64,000 bases of DNA from Candidatus Bathyarchaeota archaeon (GCA_026014665.1 JAOZHX010000017.1:398758-462757), one strand, 5' to 3'; positions 44,222 through 54,392 are shown, counted from the stretch's first letter. The notes: generated by a model not told the origin, from the letters alone. Program-made: numbers and translations.

Positions 44222-45418
44222 CTATTCGATAGCGCAGGTTTGAGAAGGTGATGCAAGCTTACGCAAATCATCCGCACCTTCAGCATACCCAGAAGCAATC
44301 AATACGTCTCCTGCACTAATTTTAGAGTCTGCCCTTGGACGTAAACATTGATCGCTTCGTTTTATCACTAAAATCCACATGCCCGTTTCCTCGTGAACTC
44401 GCGCTTCTTTGAGTGTTTTGCCAACAAGCGGTGAATCACTGGTAACGCATGCCTGCGCAACAGTTTCATCTGCCTCTTTAATGGCTAATTTCAAAATCGG
44501 GTGCGGCTCAATCTCTCTTAGGACAACTTCCGCCATATCTGCGGCTGCATCAGCAATTTTTTCCGTTGCAACGCCAAGTCTAATTAACCCCAAAAAACCT
44601 GAGGCTTCCTCTTTTTTGAAATCGCTTGTTAGGGCAAGCAATTCAAATTCTGTATGCAGATTATCCATGACTTCTTCTAGGCGTTCAACCTCTTCAGCTA
44701 GCTCTTTGCTGTCAAGCATCAAGGCGGTGTAGGCTAAATCCATCATCAGCTCAGAGGTATCTTTAAGCTTAACGAATCGAGAAACAATCTCTTCAAACCT
44801 TGCCCTCTGCTGCGGCTCTATAGTGGAAAGGTTGCCTTCGGCTAAATCCTTGAATTCCTCAATGCCTAACGGTGCTCCACGAGTGATTAATATGTCCCCT
44901 TGAAAAACACGCTCCGTTTCCTTAGGATTTAAAATCCAATCGTGATTACGGCGTATGGCAATGATGTCAACACCCATCCTAGCAGCTAGGTCCAGTTCGC
45001 CCACCTGTTTTTTGATTATTTCAGAGTTAGGTTTCACCGTTACTTTCATTAAGCGTTCTTCGACTTTCTCAAAGATTTCACGAACGATTGGGTGAATGCC
45101 AATATCCCGGGTCACGATGGCCGCTATGTCGGCTGCGGCATCAGAGATCTTGTCTGCGGATGCAGCAACTGTTGAGACCCCTATGAGTGCCTCTGCGTCT
45201 TTTGGGTCTCTTGCGGCAACCATTATTTCCATTTCTAAGAGGTAGCCTAAGGTGTCCACTTGCCTCTCCAGCGCCAAAACATCTTCGGCGAGGTCTTTGT
45301 CGTTATAGAGTGCTGAGGAGTAAGCTAAATCGATCATGAGTTCCGAGAGGTTCTTCATCTGCAACAGGAGTTCTCGGACTGAAATAGGTTTGTACTCTAT
45401 TTTTTCGTACTGAGTCAA
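44222..45418 (-). CDS. PhoU/TrkA_C (RCK-C) domain protein
   Basis: 398 residues arranged as two similar halves, each a PhoU-like helical bundle (RELLLQMKNLSELMIDLAYS and RFVKLKDTSELMMDLAYT) followed by a TrkA_C/RCK-C ligand-binding domain (GVDIIAIRRNHDWILNPKET and GMWILVIKRSDQCLRPRADS). This is the COG3273 layout. It is a soluble regulator thought to gate a cation transporter. The MgtE-like permease encoded 70 bases upstream is its likely partner. Confidence 0.88.
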   Translation of the reverse strand: MTQYEKIEYKPISVRELLLQMKNLSELMIDLAYSSALYNDKDLAEDVLALERQVDTLGYLLEMEIMVAARDPKDAEALIGVSTVAASADKISDAAADIAAIVTRDIGIHPIVREIFEKVEERLMKVTVKPNSEIIKKQVGELDLAARMGVDIIAIRRNHDWILNPKETERVFQGDILITRGAPLGIEEFKDLAEGNLSTIEPQQRARFEEIVSRFVKLKDTSELMMDLAYTALMLDSKELAEEVERLEEVMDNLHTEFELLALTSDFKKEEASGFLGLIRLGVATEKIADAAADMAEVVLREIEPHPILKLAIKEADETVAQACVTSDSPLVGKTLKEARVHEETGMWILVIKRSDQCLRPRADSKISAGDVLIASGYAEGADDLRKLASPSQTCAIE

Positions 45419-45488
45419 TGTAAAGAGAGCGCTCCACCATTAGGAATACGTGTTCTAGAATATTTTAATTATGATGTTTAAGCGAAAG

Positions 45489-46652
45489 TTAAACGATTAA
45501 AAGCAACGCCACGAAAAGGGCTATGGTTGTGAGGGCGTCAGCTAAGGCGCTTCCGACAGGTAAAACAAAATTGTCCGGATCCAAGCCTTTCTTGAAGGTC
45601 AAAATGGAAACGGCAAATGAAACAGTGGCTATTGTTATGAAAGCAATAATGTTAGTAATAAAAAGTAAAATTAACACGTTAGAGAGCGACTGCAGGGATA
45701 CAATACCACTAATTGCCAACGACAAGAAACCGATAACAGCAAATAAGGCGATAGATATAATCCAGGCGCTAAGGATGTTTTTGGCATGGTTCTTAATCGC
45801 TGGAAACGAGGGCGTAAGTACTCCTAGTGCGAGCTTAGTAGTGGCTGAAGAACCGATAACTAAGCCTACATCTCCCATCATATCTATGATTGCTGGGTAG
45901 AAGGTGTAAATTTCTCTTCGGGTACCTGCCAGAGTGCTTATGCCCTTCAGAACGGTGCCGGTGATATTCACCAATAAAGCGACTAATAGCATGGTGGGCA
46001 ATGACTCTTTAATTATATTAAAGAAGTCACGGTCTTTCACGTTTCGGGGGACAATGAATAAAACTAGAAAAACATTAACCAAGCCTAACAGTACTATAGC
46101 CCCTCTACCCGCTATCCCTGAAAAATACAGGTTGAGAATGCCGATGTATAGAAAGGTGATAACGATGTCAGCGAGGGTTGAAACCGCTGGATAAACGATG
46201 GTGTCAGGATCAAGCCCTCTTTTGAAAGACAGAAAGGTAAACTGCACTGTTATCAAAGTGATAAGCAACCCTAAAGACAAGGTTGCCACCATAACCGTCA
46301 AGATAGCAGCAAAATCAGCCAATGTTATACCCCAAAAGAACGTGCCGAAAACCATCGATATTACGCTGATGGTTGCGCTCGTCGCCAAAGTCAAGACAAT
46401 CATGGCTCCGATTAACTTGTAAAAGCTCTTTGTGTTACCCAAAAAATTAGGAGACATGGTGCCAAGGTGAAGTGCAGTGCTTAAACGACCGGTCAACAAA
46501 CCTGTAACGACGCCTTTTACACTGATAACTGCTGGGTACAGCGCTAGTGCCCAAGGAGACAACTGAAAAACTCCGAGTTGAACAGCAATCATAAAGCCGG
46601 CGATTAATCCGCCAAGATCAAAGAGGCAAGCTACCGCAGTTTCTTTAAACAT
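45489..46652 (-). CDS. MgtE-like divalent cation permease
   Basis: 387-residue integral membrane protein with about ten hydrophobic helices. Two MgtE-type transport repeats are seen, each beginning with a PAV/YPAV-ST turn: FKRGLDPDTIVYPAVSTLAD and FKKGLDPDNFVLPVGSALAD. The N-terminal cytosolic and CBS domains of bacterial MgtE are absent (COG1824 type); the PhoU/TrkA_C protein downstream probably supplies regulation. It likely carries magnesium or a similar ion. Confidence 0.87.
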   Translation of the reverse strand: MFKETAVACLFDLGGLIAGFMIAVQLGVFQLSPWALALYPAVISVKGVVTGLLTGRLSTALHLGTMSPNFLGNTKSFYKLIGAMIVLTLATSATISVISMVFGTFFWGITLADFAAILTVMVATLSLGLLITLITVQFTFLSFKRGLDPDTIVYPAVSTLADIVITFLYIGILNLYFSGIAGRGAIVLLGLVNVFLVLFIVPRNVKDRDFFNIIKESLPTMLLVALLVNITGTVLKGISTLAGTRREIYTFYPAIIDMMGDVGLVIGSSATTKLALGVLTPSFPAIKNHAKNILSAWIISIALFAVIGFLSLAISGIVSLQSLSNVLILLFITNIIAFITIATVSFAVSILTFKKGLDPDNFVLPVGSALADALTTIALFVALLLIV

Positions 46653-46892
46653 CCTTAAGAAACCTCTCGAGAAACTGGCGTCTGTTATTTGGCTGCCTCC
46701 TAAAAAATATTTAACGTTTCAATGAAAAACGGTGATTGGGTTGTTGAGCACTCTCTCTTGCTTTCTATTTTAGATGTTGCCCTCGTGTTTTTGGACTCTG
46801 GGATGGTGTGGACTCCCCTCATTTTTTTCGCCCCTGAGATTTGGCGGTCCACAGTCACTTAATTGCTGTGTTGCGGGCTGCCAAAGCCGCTG

Positions 46893-49085
46893 TTAACTGC
46901 CTGTTGGAGTTTTTGGAAGGCAACTTTGCCTTAAATAGTTTTTTGGTTGATACATGCACCATGGGTCTTCGGCTAAGTAATCGCTCTTCAATTCTGCTGG
47001 TTCATGGAGATCACCGCAATAATCGATAAAATCGCTTGATAGCCCATACGCTCTTGCTCGGCAACCGCCGCATACCGAACTGAATTCGCATGCACCGCAT
47101 TTGCCTTTCAAGCATGTTGGGTCACGTAAGGCCTTAAAGATAGGCGAGTTGAACCATATGTCTTTGAAGCTTGTTTCCCGTATATTACCGAGTTTAACGG
47201 GCAAGTAGGGGCAAGGAGTCACGTCGCCGTTAGGGTAGATTCGGCAGTAGTACATACCTGCGATGCAACCGCGAATCCATTGTCGCATATCTATTCCCAT
47301 GCCTTTGGCAATTCGCATAAACTGGGGTGCGCAGGAAGGTCTTACATTTAGTTTGTGTTTGGCAACTTTTGCAAACGTGTTAGTAATCATTTCTTCGTAT
47401 TTTTGCGGAGAAATATCTGTTAGTTTTGTACCGCGACCAGTGGGAACGAGAAAGAAGAGGTGAAAGTTTTCAACGCCGATGTCTTCAGCCAATGCCATAA
47501 TGTCGTCGATTTGGTTGTAATTTTGATGAGTTAACGTCGTGTTAACTTGGACAAGCACATTGTTTTTGCGGAGGGCTTTGCACGCATTAACTGCCTTTTC
47601 CCAGGCACCTCCAACCCCCCTGAATATGTCATGTTGCGCTGGGATATGTGAGTCCAAACTTATGGAAACCGTGGCTATTCCAGCCGCCTTAAGTTTCTGC
47701 GCAACTGCATCATCTATGAGACTTCCGTTGCTGCCAAGCCCCATCTTTAAGCCTTTTGAAGAACCATACTTTATCAGCTCATAGATGTCCTGACGCAGGA
47801 GAGGTTCACCTCCACTAAGAATAAGCAGCGGTCTGCTGACCTGACAGATTTGATTCATAAGGTGTTTTGCTTCTTTGGTGGTTAACTCGTTGTCTAGTTT
47901 TTTATCCGTGGCGTTGATGTAGCAATGACTACATTTCATATTACATTCCCGAGTGACGTTCCATGACATCACCAACGGAACGAACCGCGCTGGCTCAGCT
48001 TGCGGTGAATAGGCAAGTTTAAGATAGAATTCACAGTTGCCGTCGGAGCCTATGCGCTTAGGTTGCCAAAGCGTGAAGGGAAACGGTAGAACAGTGTCCA
48101 GCATGGCTTTAGCATGGGCAAAACAGAAATGCTTGCAGAACAACGCTGAAACCTCGCTACTAACACCATGCTTTTCTGCAGCATATTTGTGACTTCCATA
48201 AATGGGGCAGTTTAGAAACTCCATGCGTCCATCAAGAGTTTCAGTGCTCATGTTGTAGTTGATAAAATGGTCGCTAAGCATCACAGACTGAAGTTTTTCT
48301 CTGCGCATGCCCACTTTAAGCGTAACATCAAGGGCAATGTTGACTGTTTCTTGACCAAACCTATCTTGCACTCGCGTCATTGCTTCCTCAAGTGCTGAGT
48401 AACCCACCGTTTTGGCTATCGCCTCTGTTACCAGTAAGCCTTTGATCGTTTCATACTCCTGAATGAGGCGCATTAAGACAACCCATCGCGCCCAATCACG
48501 AAAAGATGTCTCCAACGCCTCTGCTGCTTGAGGGGCGTTTGAATTCAGCATGCCTTCGATTGCTTTGTTTTGCCGTTTCAACTTGCTAAACAACGCGATT
48601 TTTTCCTCTGTTCCCAATCTTAGGCTTCTGTTTGCATCTACAAAATCCCATAGGAGGCTTCCTAGCCCTTGAGTTAACTCCTTAGCATCAAGGACAAAAT
48701 CACCATAAATCATGTTAAGTTGTGCAGATACGTCAGGTAACTTAACCTTAAACTCGTCGAGAAGCACACGGGTTTCTGACTCCATCTTCGTAACCATAGC
48801 CATATGATACAGAAGTGACCCTTCCATTCCTGGATCAGCCTGTTTGCCACCCATGCGTCCCTTGAATATTTCTGTAAAGAATCGCTTGGCTAAATCGAAG
48901 TTCTGCTCGGCGATGGCGGTTTGTGCATGTCTGAGTTTTTGGTATCGTTCTACCAAAAGTTGAGCCCATTTATGGCAATGTTTGACTTCAAAGTTCGGAA
49001 ATATGTCCACACCCTTGAATCCTATTGAATTCTGGCTATGGGTAAAAAAGGTTAACGGTATGTGAGTTCCAAAACAATTAACCAA
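46893..49085 (-). CDS. Radical SAM/SPASM protein with unusual N-terminal domain
   Basis: 730-residue protein. The C-terminal half is a radical SAM enzyme: CNMKCSHC (about residue 405) binds the SAM cluster, followed by LILSGGEPLLR, then a SPASM cluster region with CIAGMYYCRIYPNGDVTPCP and CLKGKCGACEFSSVCGGCRA, like heme/peptide-modifying SPASM enzymes (AhbD/NirJ/PqqE types). The N-terminal 390 residues are mostly helical and end in a Cys/His-rich part (FLNCPIYGS, FCKHFCFAHA, GSDGNCEFYLKL) that resembles the fold signature of the L-2-amino-thiazoline-4-carboxylate hydrolase family. Function unknown. Confidence 0.82.
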   Translation of the reverse strand: MVNCFGTHIPLTFFTHSQNSIGFKGVDIFPNFEVKHCHKWAQLLVERYQKLRHAQTAIAEQNFDLAKRFFTEIFKGRMGGKQADPGMEGSLLYHMAMVTKMESETRVLLDEFKVKLPDVSAQLNMIYGDFVLDAKELTQGLGSLLWDFVDANRSLRLGTEEKIALFSKLKRQNKAIEGMLNSNAPQAAEALETSFRDWARWVVLMRLIQEYETIKGLLVTEAIAKTVGYSALEEAMTRVQDRFGQETVNIALDVTLKVGMRREKLQSVMLSDHFINYNMSTETLDGRMEFLNCPIYGSHKYAAEKHGVSSEVSALFCKHFCFAHAKAMLDTVLPFPFTLWQPKRIGSDGNCEFYLKLAYSPQAEPARFVPLVMSWNVTRECNMKCSHCYINATDKKLDNELTTKEAKHLMNQICQVSRPLLILSGGEPLLRQDIYELIKYGSSKGLKMGLGSNGSLIDDAVAQKLKAAGIATVSISLDSHIPAQHDIFRGVGGAWEKAVNACKALRKNNVLVQVNTTLTHQNYNQIDDIMALAEDIGVENFHLFFLVPTGRGTKLTDISPQKYEEMITNTFAKVAKHKLNVRPSCAPQFMRIAKGMGIDMRQWIRGCIAGMYYCRIYPNGDVTPCPYLPVKLGNIRETSFKDIWFNSPIFKALRDPTCLKGKCGACEFSSVCGGCRARAYGLSSDFIDYCGDLHEPAELKSDYLAEDPWCMYQPKNYLRQSCLPKTPTGS

Positions 49086-49149
49086 TCACAAAGCAACCCA
49101 GCATTTAGATAAGCTAATTAAGCCCATAATCAAACATATTTTTCCAACA

Positions 49150-49443
49150 GTGATTGAATTGAACGATTGGATTTACGCCTTAGTAGGGTTCCTAATCATG
49201 CTTGGCATGCTTGGCGGCATTGGCATCAATAAGCCCCGAGGAATGAGCGTTAAAATGTGGTGTGTAGGTTACTTAGTCGTAGCCTTAGGCTTTGATGCAC
49301 TCGTTGTGTTGGGGTTGGTTGGAAACCTTCCTTCACTAAACAGCCTACTTTTAGGGCTCTCTGCGGGCGCCGCCACAGGTTTAGCCATACATGTGATGCA
49401 TCACATTTCCGAAGAAGATGAACACCCCACCATCATGGGCTAA
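49150..49443 (+). CDS. Small multi-helix membrane protein
   Basis: 97 residues starting at a GTG, without a ribosome site; a TATA-like AAACATATTT about 20 bases upstream suggests a nearly leaderless message. Three hydrophobic helices (about residues 7-25, 35-58, 62-85) are followed by a short acidic C-terminus (HHISEEDEHPT). Not a recognised family. Confidence 0.65.
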   Translation: MIELNDWIYALVGFLIMLGMLGGIGINKPRGMSVKMWCVGYLVVALGFDALVVLGLVGNLPSLNSLLLGLSAGAATGLAIHVMHHISEEDEHPTIMG

Positions 49444-49621
49444 ACCCCCAATCGGTAGTCAATTGAAAAGCTGAGAATCACTTAATTGATAACGACTGGA
49501 AACGCTCTCTAACATACTCTCGACAGTTGTATTTGTTCATAAGACAGATGATGTAAGTAAGTTGACCCATTGTGCTTTATCAACGCGAGTATGCGTTTCC
49601 CGTCAGCTTCTCGGATTGCTT

Positions 49622-50857
49622 TTATACGCCATCCTTCATTCTATTGAGTTTGTCTTGTAGGCGTTTTGACACTTCACCGATGAATTCTTCAGTGTAAACT
49701 TGCCTGTTGTTTGGGTTTGGTGTAGCAACAAGCATTAAATCTCCTGTCATGATGCCGCTTTCTACTGTTTCAACAGTTGCTTCTTCAAGTCTGCGGGCAA
49801 ATTCCACAACCTCTGGTGTTTGGTCGAGTTCTCCTCTTTTTTTGAGGCATCCTGTCCAGGCGAATATGAGCGCCATGGAGTTGCTTGATGTTTTTTCGCC
49901 CTTGAGATATTTGTAGTAGTGCTTTTGTACGGTACCGTGAGCGGCTTCAAATTCATAGTAACCCTGTGGACTAACCAGCACGGAGGTCATCATTGCTAAG
50001 CTGCCGTAGGCTGAACCCAACATATCGCTCATTACATCGCCATCGTAGTTTTTGCATGCCCACAGCAAACCACCTTCGGTTTTCATTATTCTAGCAACCG
50101 CATCGTCGATTAGGGTAAAGAAGTACTCTAGCCCAGCTTCCCTGTACTTTGTCTTCCAGTTTGTCTCGAACTCTTGCTCAAAAATTTTCTTGAATTGAGC
50201 ATCATAAGTTTTCGAAATCGTGTCCTTTGCGCCAAACCACAGGTCAATTTTTTGGTCGTAAGCATAGGTGAAGCATGCCTTAGCAAAGCTTAGTATAGAT
50301 TTATCGGTGTTGTGGATGCCTTGGATGATGCCTGGACCTTTGAAATCTTGGATGGTGCCGCGCCAAAGCTCCTTGCCTGCGCTGTTGGTAAACAATAATT
50401 CGGCTTTTCCTGCCTCTGGAACTCGGTACTCACAGTTCTTGTAAACGTCGCCGTAAGCATGCCTTCCGATGTGGATGGGTTTCTTCCATGAGCGGACAGC
50501 GGGCAAAACATTTCTGACTAGGATTGGTGCCCTAAATACTGTGCCGTCCAATGCAGCTCTAATTGTGCCGTTTGGGCTGCTCCATTCTTTTTTGAGGTTA
50601 TACTCCTTTACTCGGTCCTTGTTGGGTGTGATGGTTGCACATTTTACTCCAACACCATATTTTTTTATTGCTTCCGCTGCTTCAAGGGTTATTCTGTCGT
50701 CGGTGGCATCGCGGTTCCTGAGTTGGAGGTCGTAGTATGCGAGGTTCATGTCAAGATAGGGCAAAAGCAAGTGTTCTTTAACCATCTGCCACATTATTCG
50801 AGTCATTTCGTCTCCATCGATTTCAACGATTGGAGTTTTGACAACAATTTTATTCAT
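49622..50857 (-). CDS. icd: Isocitrate dehydrogenase (NADP), eukaryote-like homodimeric type
   Basis: Oxidises isocitrate to 2-oxoglutarate, feeding glutamate synthesis. The 411-residue protein belongs to the type II homodimeric family of mitochondria and some bacteria ([72 protein letters not shown]), not the shorter E. coli-like archaeal type. This suggests gene transfer at some point. The ATG has GGAGGAGAGG upstream and lies 15 bases after the aconitase stop. Confidence 0.95.
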   Translation of the reverse strand: MNKIVVKTPIVEIDGDEMTRIMWQMVKEHLLLPYLDMNLAYYDLQLRNRDATDDRITLEAAEAIKKYGVGVKCATITPNKDRVKEYNLKKEWSSPNGTIRAALDGTVFRAPILVRNVLPAVRSWKKPIHIGRHAYGDVYKNCEYRVPEAGKAELLFTNSAGKELWRGTIQDFKGPGIIQGIHNTDKSILSFAKACFTYAYDQKIDLWFGAKDTISKTYDAQFKKIFEQEFETNWKTKYREAGLEYFFTLIDDAVARIMKTEGGLLWACKNYDGDVMSDMLGSAYGSLAMMTSVLVSPQGYYEFEAAHGTVQKHYYKYLKGEKTSSNSMALIFAWTGCLKKRGELDQTPEVVEFARRLEEATVETVESGIMTGDLMLVATPNPNNRQVYTEEFIGEVSKRLQDKLNRMKDGV

Positions 50858-50872
50858 TTACCTCTCCTCCAA

Positions 50873-52810
50873 CTATTTCCTCTTGACTGTGAAGGGAAGC
50901 AAGCCGCCTTCGAAGAGTATATCTTTTTGCCTCTGAGAAAGACTGTAACTGAGTTCAATTTTGAAGTTCTTAGCCTTATCAATGAGTACGACGGGTTGGT
51001 TGTTTTGCAGCCTTTTCTTCAGCTCTGGGAGCTCAATCTCATCGTCCTGCTCTATTTTGTCATAGTCAGTCATGTTCTTGAACGCCAGCGGAACAATCCC
51101 AAAGTTCACAAGGTTTGCCGCGTGGATTCGCTCAACTGATTTGGCTATGATTGCTTTAACACCAAGGTACATGGGGCACAGTGCCGCATGCTCTCTTGAG
51201 CTTCCTTGCCCATAGGATTCACCTGCAACAATAACGGTGGCTAACCCTTTGTTTTTGGCATCCATTGCTCTTTTGGGGAACTCTTTATCGAGCGGTTCAA
51301 ACACGTACTTGGAGTATTCGGGCACGTTAGAGCGGTATTTGAGCCTGGCACCTGCGGGCATAATGTGGTCAGTGGTGATTTTATCGCCGACTTTAATGCC
51401 GACTATGCCTTTGATTTCGTCGGGCATTTTATCATTGACTGGCGGAGCGCCTATGTTGGGTCCTCTGACTATCTCAACGTCTTCATGGGCGCCTTTGGGA
51501 AAAATAAACATTGAATCGTCAACTAGGAATTTAGTGGGCATTTCCACCTTGGGGTATTCCATGCCTAACATGCGGGGATCAGTTATCTTGCCTGTGATCG
51601 CTGAAACAGCCGCAACCTCGGGGCTAACAAGGTAGACCAATGCGTCTGCAGTACCGCTTCTGCCTTCGAAGTTGCGGTTGCTTGTTCTAAGCGAAACACC
51701 CGCGGATCTGGGGCTTTGACTGTTACCAATGCAGAAACCACACGTTGCTTCAAGAAGTCTTGCACCGCTGTCGATCAAGTCGCCGATGTAGCCGTCTCTT
51801 GTTGCCATCTGCAAGACCTGTCTTGAACCTGGAGCTACTCCAAAAGATACGTCGGGATGGACTGTTTTGCCTTTCATGATTCTGGCGGCAGTGGCTATTT
51901 CTTTATAGGACGAGTTGGTGCATGAGCCCAGCATGACTTGGTCAACTTTTAGGTCTTTAAGGTCGCTTACTTTGACTATGTTGCCTGGGCTATGGGGTGC
52001 CGCTGCAAGAGGCACAATTTCGCTAAGGTCTAAATCAACAACTTTATCATATTCCGCATCATCGTCTGCTTTTAGTTCAACCCAGTCAGTTTCTCTGCCC
52101 TGGGCTTTGAGGAATTTTTTAGTCTCTTCATCAGACGGGAAAATTGACGTGGTGACGCCCATCTCTGCGCCCATGTTGGTTATGGTGGCGCGTTCTGGAA
52201 CAGTGAGGTTCTTAACACCCGGTCCAGCATATTCCATTATGACGCCGACGTTTCCTTTCACAGAGAACATCTCAAGCATCTTTAGGACAACGTCTTTGGC
52301 GCTCACCCAAGGTTGGAGGTTTCCTTTTAGGTTTATTTTGTAGACCTTTGGGCATGTAATATAGAATTCTCCTCCGCCCATAGCTACAGCAACGTCTAAT
52401 CCGCCTGCACCTATAGCTATCATACCAATGCCGCCGCCTGTGGTCGTATGGCTATCTGAACCCAACAGCGTCTTGCCTGGTTTACCAAAGCGCTCTAAGT
52501 GAACTTGATGGCAAATACCGTTGCCTGCTTTCGAGTAGATGATTCCGTACTTAGCAGCTACCGTTTGGAGATACTTGTGGTCGTCGGCGTTTTCGAAGCC
52601 AACTTGAATGGTATTGTGGTCGACATAACTAACCGAAAGCTCAGTCTTCACCGCTTTAAGACCCATGGCCTCAAACTGCAAGTAAGCCATAGTTCCAGTC
52701 GCATCCTGAGTGAGAGTTTGATCGATTTTTATGCCGATTTCTTTGCCTGGTACATATTCACCGACTACCAGATGATCTTCCAGTATCTTTCGAGTAAGAG
52801 ATTTACCCAT
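50873..52810 (-). CDS. acnA: Aconitate hydratase
   Basis: Interconverts citrate and isocitrate. At 645 residues it is the short, mitochondrial-like form. Cluster-binding cysteines appear in LGSCTNSSYKE and TCGFCIGNSQSP; SDSHTTTGGG and the C-terminal swivel domain with ESYGQGSSREHAAL are clear. The stop precedes the icd start by 15 bases, so they form an operon for the citrate-to-2-oxoglutarate arm. No citrate synthase gene is in the window. Confidence 0.96.
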   Translation of the reverse strand: MGKSLTRKILEDHLVVGEYVPGKEIGIKIDQTLTQDATGTMAYLQFEAMGLKAVKTELSVSYVDHNTIQVGFENADDHKYLQTVAAKYGIIYSKAGNGICHQVHLERFGKPGKTLLGSDSHTTTGGGIGMIAIGAGGLDVAVAMGGGEFYITCPKVYKINLKGNLQPWVSAKDVVLKMLEMFSVKGNVGVIMEYAGPGVKNLTVPERATITNMGAEMGVTTSIFPSDEETKKFLKAQGRETDWVELKADDDAEYDKVVDLDLSEIVPLAAAPHSPGNIVKVSDLKDLKVDQVMLGSCTNSSYKEIATAARIMKGKTVHPDVSFGVAPGSRQVLQMATRDGYIGDLIDSGARLLEATCGFCIGNSQSPRSAGVSLRTSNRNFEGRSGTADALVYLVSPEVAAVSAITGKITDPRMLGMEYPKVEMPTKFLVDDSMFIFPKGAHEDVEIVRGPNIGAPPVNDKMPDEIKGIVGIKVGDKITTDHIMPAGARLKYRSNVPEYSKYVFEPLDKEFPKRAMDAKNKGLATVIVAGESYGQGSSREHAALCPMYLGVKAIIAKSVERIHAANLVNFGIVPLAFKNMTDYDKIEQDDEIELPELKKRLQNNQPVVLIDKAKNFKIELSYSLSQRQKDILFEGGLLPFTVKRK

Positions 52811-53276
52811 AATAGTTCATTCTATGGAAAGTTTTGTTTTTCCATTAACATATAAAGGTTGTCAATTTATGCGACAAATATCATCTTGGCTTTACTTAAA
52901 TACTATAATTTGGGTGCTTCGAAATTAGCGTTTAATAGAAGAAATCCTCCCTGGCAAAAATTTTCCATCAATTCAAAGCTTGCTAGATGTGGACCCATTG
53001 AAATCCATTTGCCCTAAATCAACCGAAATACAAATGAGTTCCAATCCACCGCTTAGACTACTTTTTGTACCATTATTTGCTGAGTCCAAATAAGAAATAG
53101 CTATGTTCTGAATTGAAGACAAAATGCCTATCGTTACCACCTTCTAAAAAAGAGCTCTAAAAAGCCCAAGATAGACTGCTTAGCTATAACGATCAACATT
53201 TTATGCGGTTTTAAAGTGTTATCTGGTGATGTCCTAAGACTTGCACAAAGACCTCATAACCCCAAAAGTATGTTGC
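52811..53276. other. Non-coding or decayed region at the island edge
   Basis: About 470 bases upstream of aconitase. The part next to 52810 is the aconitase promoter region. Beyond 52920 I see only a weak minus-strand frame at 52973-53140 (GTG, 55 residues, ending in VDLGQMDFNGSTSSKL) that may be a gene remnant. Confidence 0.3.
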
Positions 53277-53348
53277 TGGCGCCGGCGGGGATTCGAGTCC
53301 CAGAGAAGTTGTTACATCGCTTTCAAGCCGTTTCTTCGCAGCTACTTT
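53277..53348 (-). repeat. tRNA-Ser 3'-end-like direct repeat, copy 1
   Basis: On the minus strand it runs from AAAGTAGCTGCG through GGGACTCGAATCCC to a terminal GGCGCCA. The T-loop-like CTCGAAT and an end reading G + CCA recall the 3' end of a serine tRNA, but there is no matching 5' half. The T-stem has an A-C mismatch. It is clearly related to copy 2 at 54699-54777, in the same direction. Confidence 0.55.
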
Positions 53349-53391
53349 CCTCTTTTTAAGCGTTTATTAGATAAGTAGAAAATTTGTTAAC

Positions 53392-53925
53392 TTAACATTT
53401 AATATCCAGCTCGAATATGTCTTTGTTTGCTTTTAGAACAAATGTTTGCCAGTTATAATTTTCAGGAGCATTTCGCCAACAGCTAACAGTATTAATCACA
53501 GACGCGAGACCTTGTTTCTTTTCTTGGGTTGCCAATTTTTCGTAAAAACGATATTCCTCAGGAACGCTATTGGCATGGTTTTTAAAAAGCGTAATAGTTC
53601 TATTTTTTCTTGGCTTACAAATTTTCTTAAAACTTATCCATTGAGCTATACCCTCATTCATTATAGCCTTCGTTTTAGAATCAATAGCATCAACCTCAGG
53701 TTTTGAAGGTACAGTGATTGCGTGTGCATGCTCATGAATGAAGACAAACCGATAAACTGACTTCACATCCCATTCGGTGTGTATAACTTTACTTGATGTA
53801 TTATGCGGGTATTTTTCAGGATTACTCAACCAACTTTTAGAGCTTGCAATTTTAATCAGATTCTCCGGGCAGGCCCTGATTCTATCAGGGCAAAGGTAAA
53901 CTACACCATTTGAGAAGCAACCCAT
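53392..53925 (-). CDS. HExxH metallopeptidase-like protein, probably 5'-truncated
   Basis: 177 residues from the ATG at 53925. FIHEHAHAITV (about residue 63) is an HExxH zinc motif and NEGIAQWIS, about 25 residues later, could provide the third zinc ligand (glutamate), as in gluzincins. The frame stays open upstream to a TAG at 54205-54207 and reads like protein (EKIILQLIKRYNDLVKKQ, IEELPPEIVDAADPFR), yet contains no ATG, GTG or TTG. The original start has probably been lost. It lies between the two tRNA-like repeats. Confidence 0.5.
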   Translation of the reverse strand: MGCFSNGVVYLCPDRIRACPENLIKIASSKSWLSNPEKYPHNTSSKVIHTEWDVKSVYRFVFIHEHAHAITVPSKPEVDAIDSKTKAIMNEGIAQWISFKKICKPRKNRTITLFKNHANSVPEEYRFYEKLATQEKKQGLASVINTVSCWRNAPENYNWQTFVLKANKDIFELDIKC

Positions 53926-54161
53926 AGCTACAAGCTGTTTTATTAGAAACTCAAATCGCTTGAATGCAGCCTGATATCTTTCAATTTCTTTTATTAATCC
54001 ATAACCCGTTTTTTTATCAAATTCGCATAGATGATAATGGCAGTTTTCAACAATGATTCTAAACGGGTCAGCAGCGTCTACAATTTCTGGCGGTAACTCT
54101 TCAATTCGGCTCTGAGTCTGCTTTTTTACTAAATCATTGTATCGTTTGATTAATTGTAATA

Positions 54162-54392
54162 TTATTTTTTCTTTATTTCCTTGGATTCTTTTGTTTCCAA
54201 CCTTCTAGGAGCATAAATCGAATCCATTTTTTCTGCGCTTACTATTCGGGTAGGTGCGAAATGGTAAACCTGAGGTTTGAGTATTGAAAGTGCCTTTTCG
54301 ACAGCCTTTGCTTCTTTGTGTAATATTTTTGTGGTTTTTTCATTACATCCAGTTTCATCAAATATTATCGGATAAAGTGGATAAGTGGATAT
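54162..54392 (-). pseudogene. Fragment of an unidentified gene
   Basis: A 76-codon open frame with protein-like content (YPLYPIIFDETGCNEKTT, AVEKALSILKPQVYHFAPTR, MDSIYAPRRLETKE) between a TAA at 54393-54395 and the stop at 54162. It has no start codon in the relevant part and overlaps the upstream extension of the metallopeptidase frame by about 40 bases. I read it as the end of a decayed gene in the same lost operon. Confidence 0.4.

Noticed and set aside
52973..53140. 55-residue minus-strand frame upstream of aconitase
   Set aside because: Protein-like ending but no ribosome site and a stop two codons before the GTG; too weak to list as a gene.
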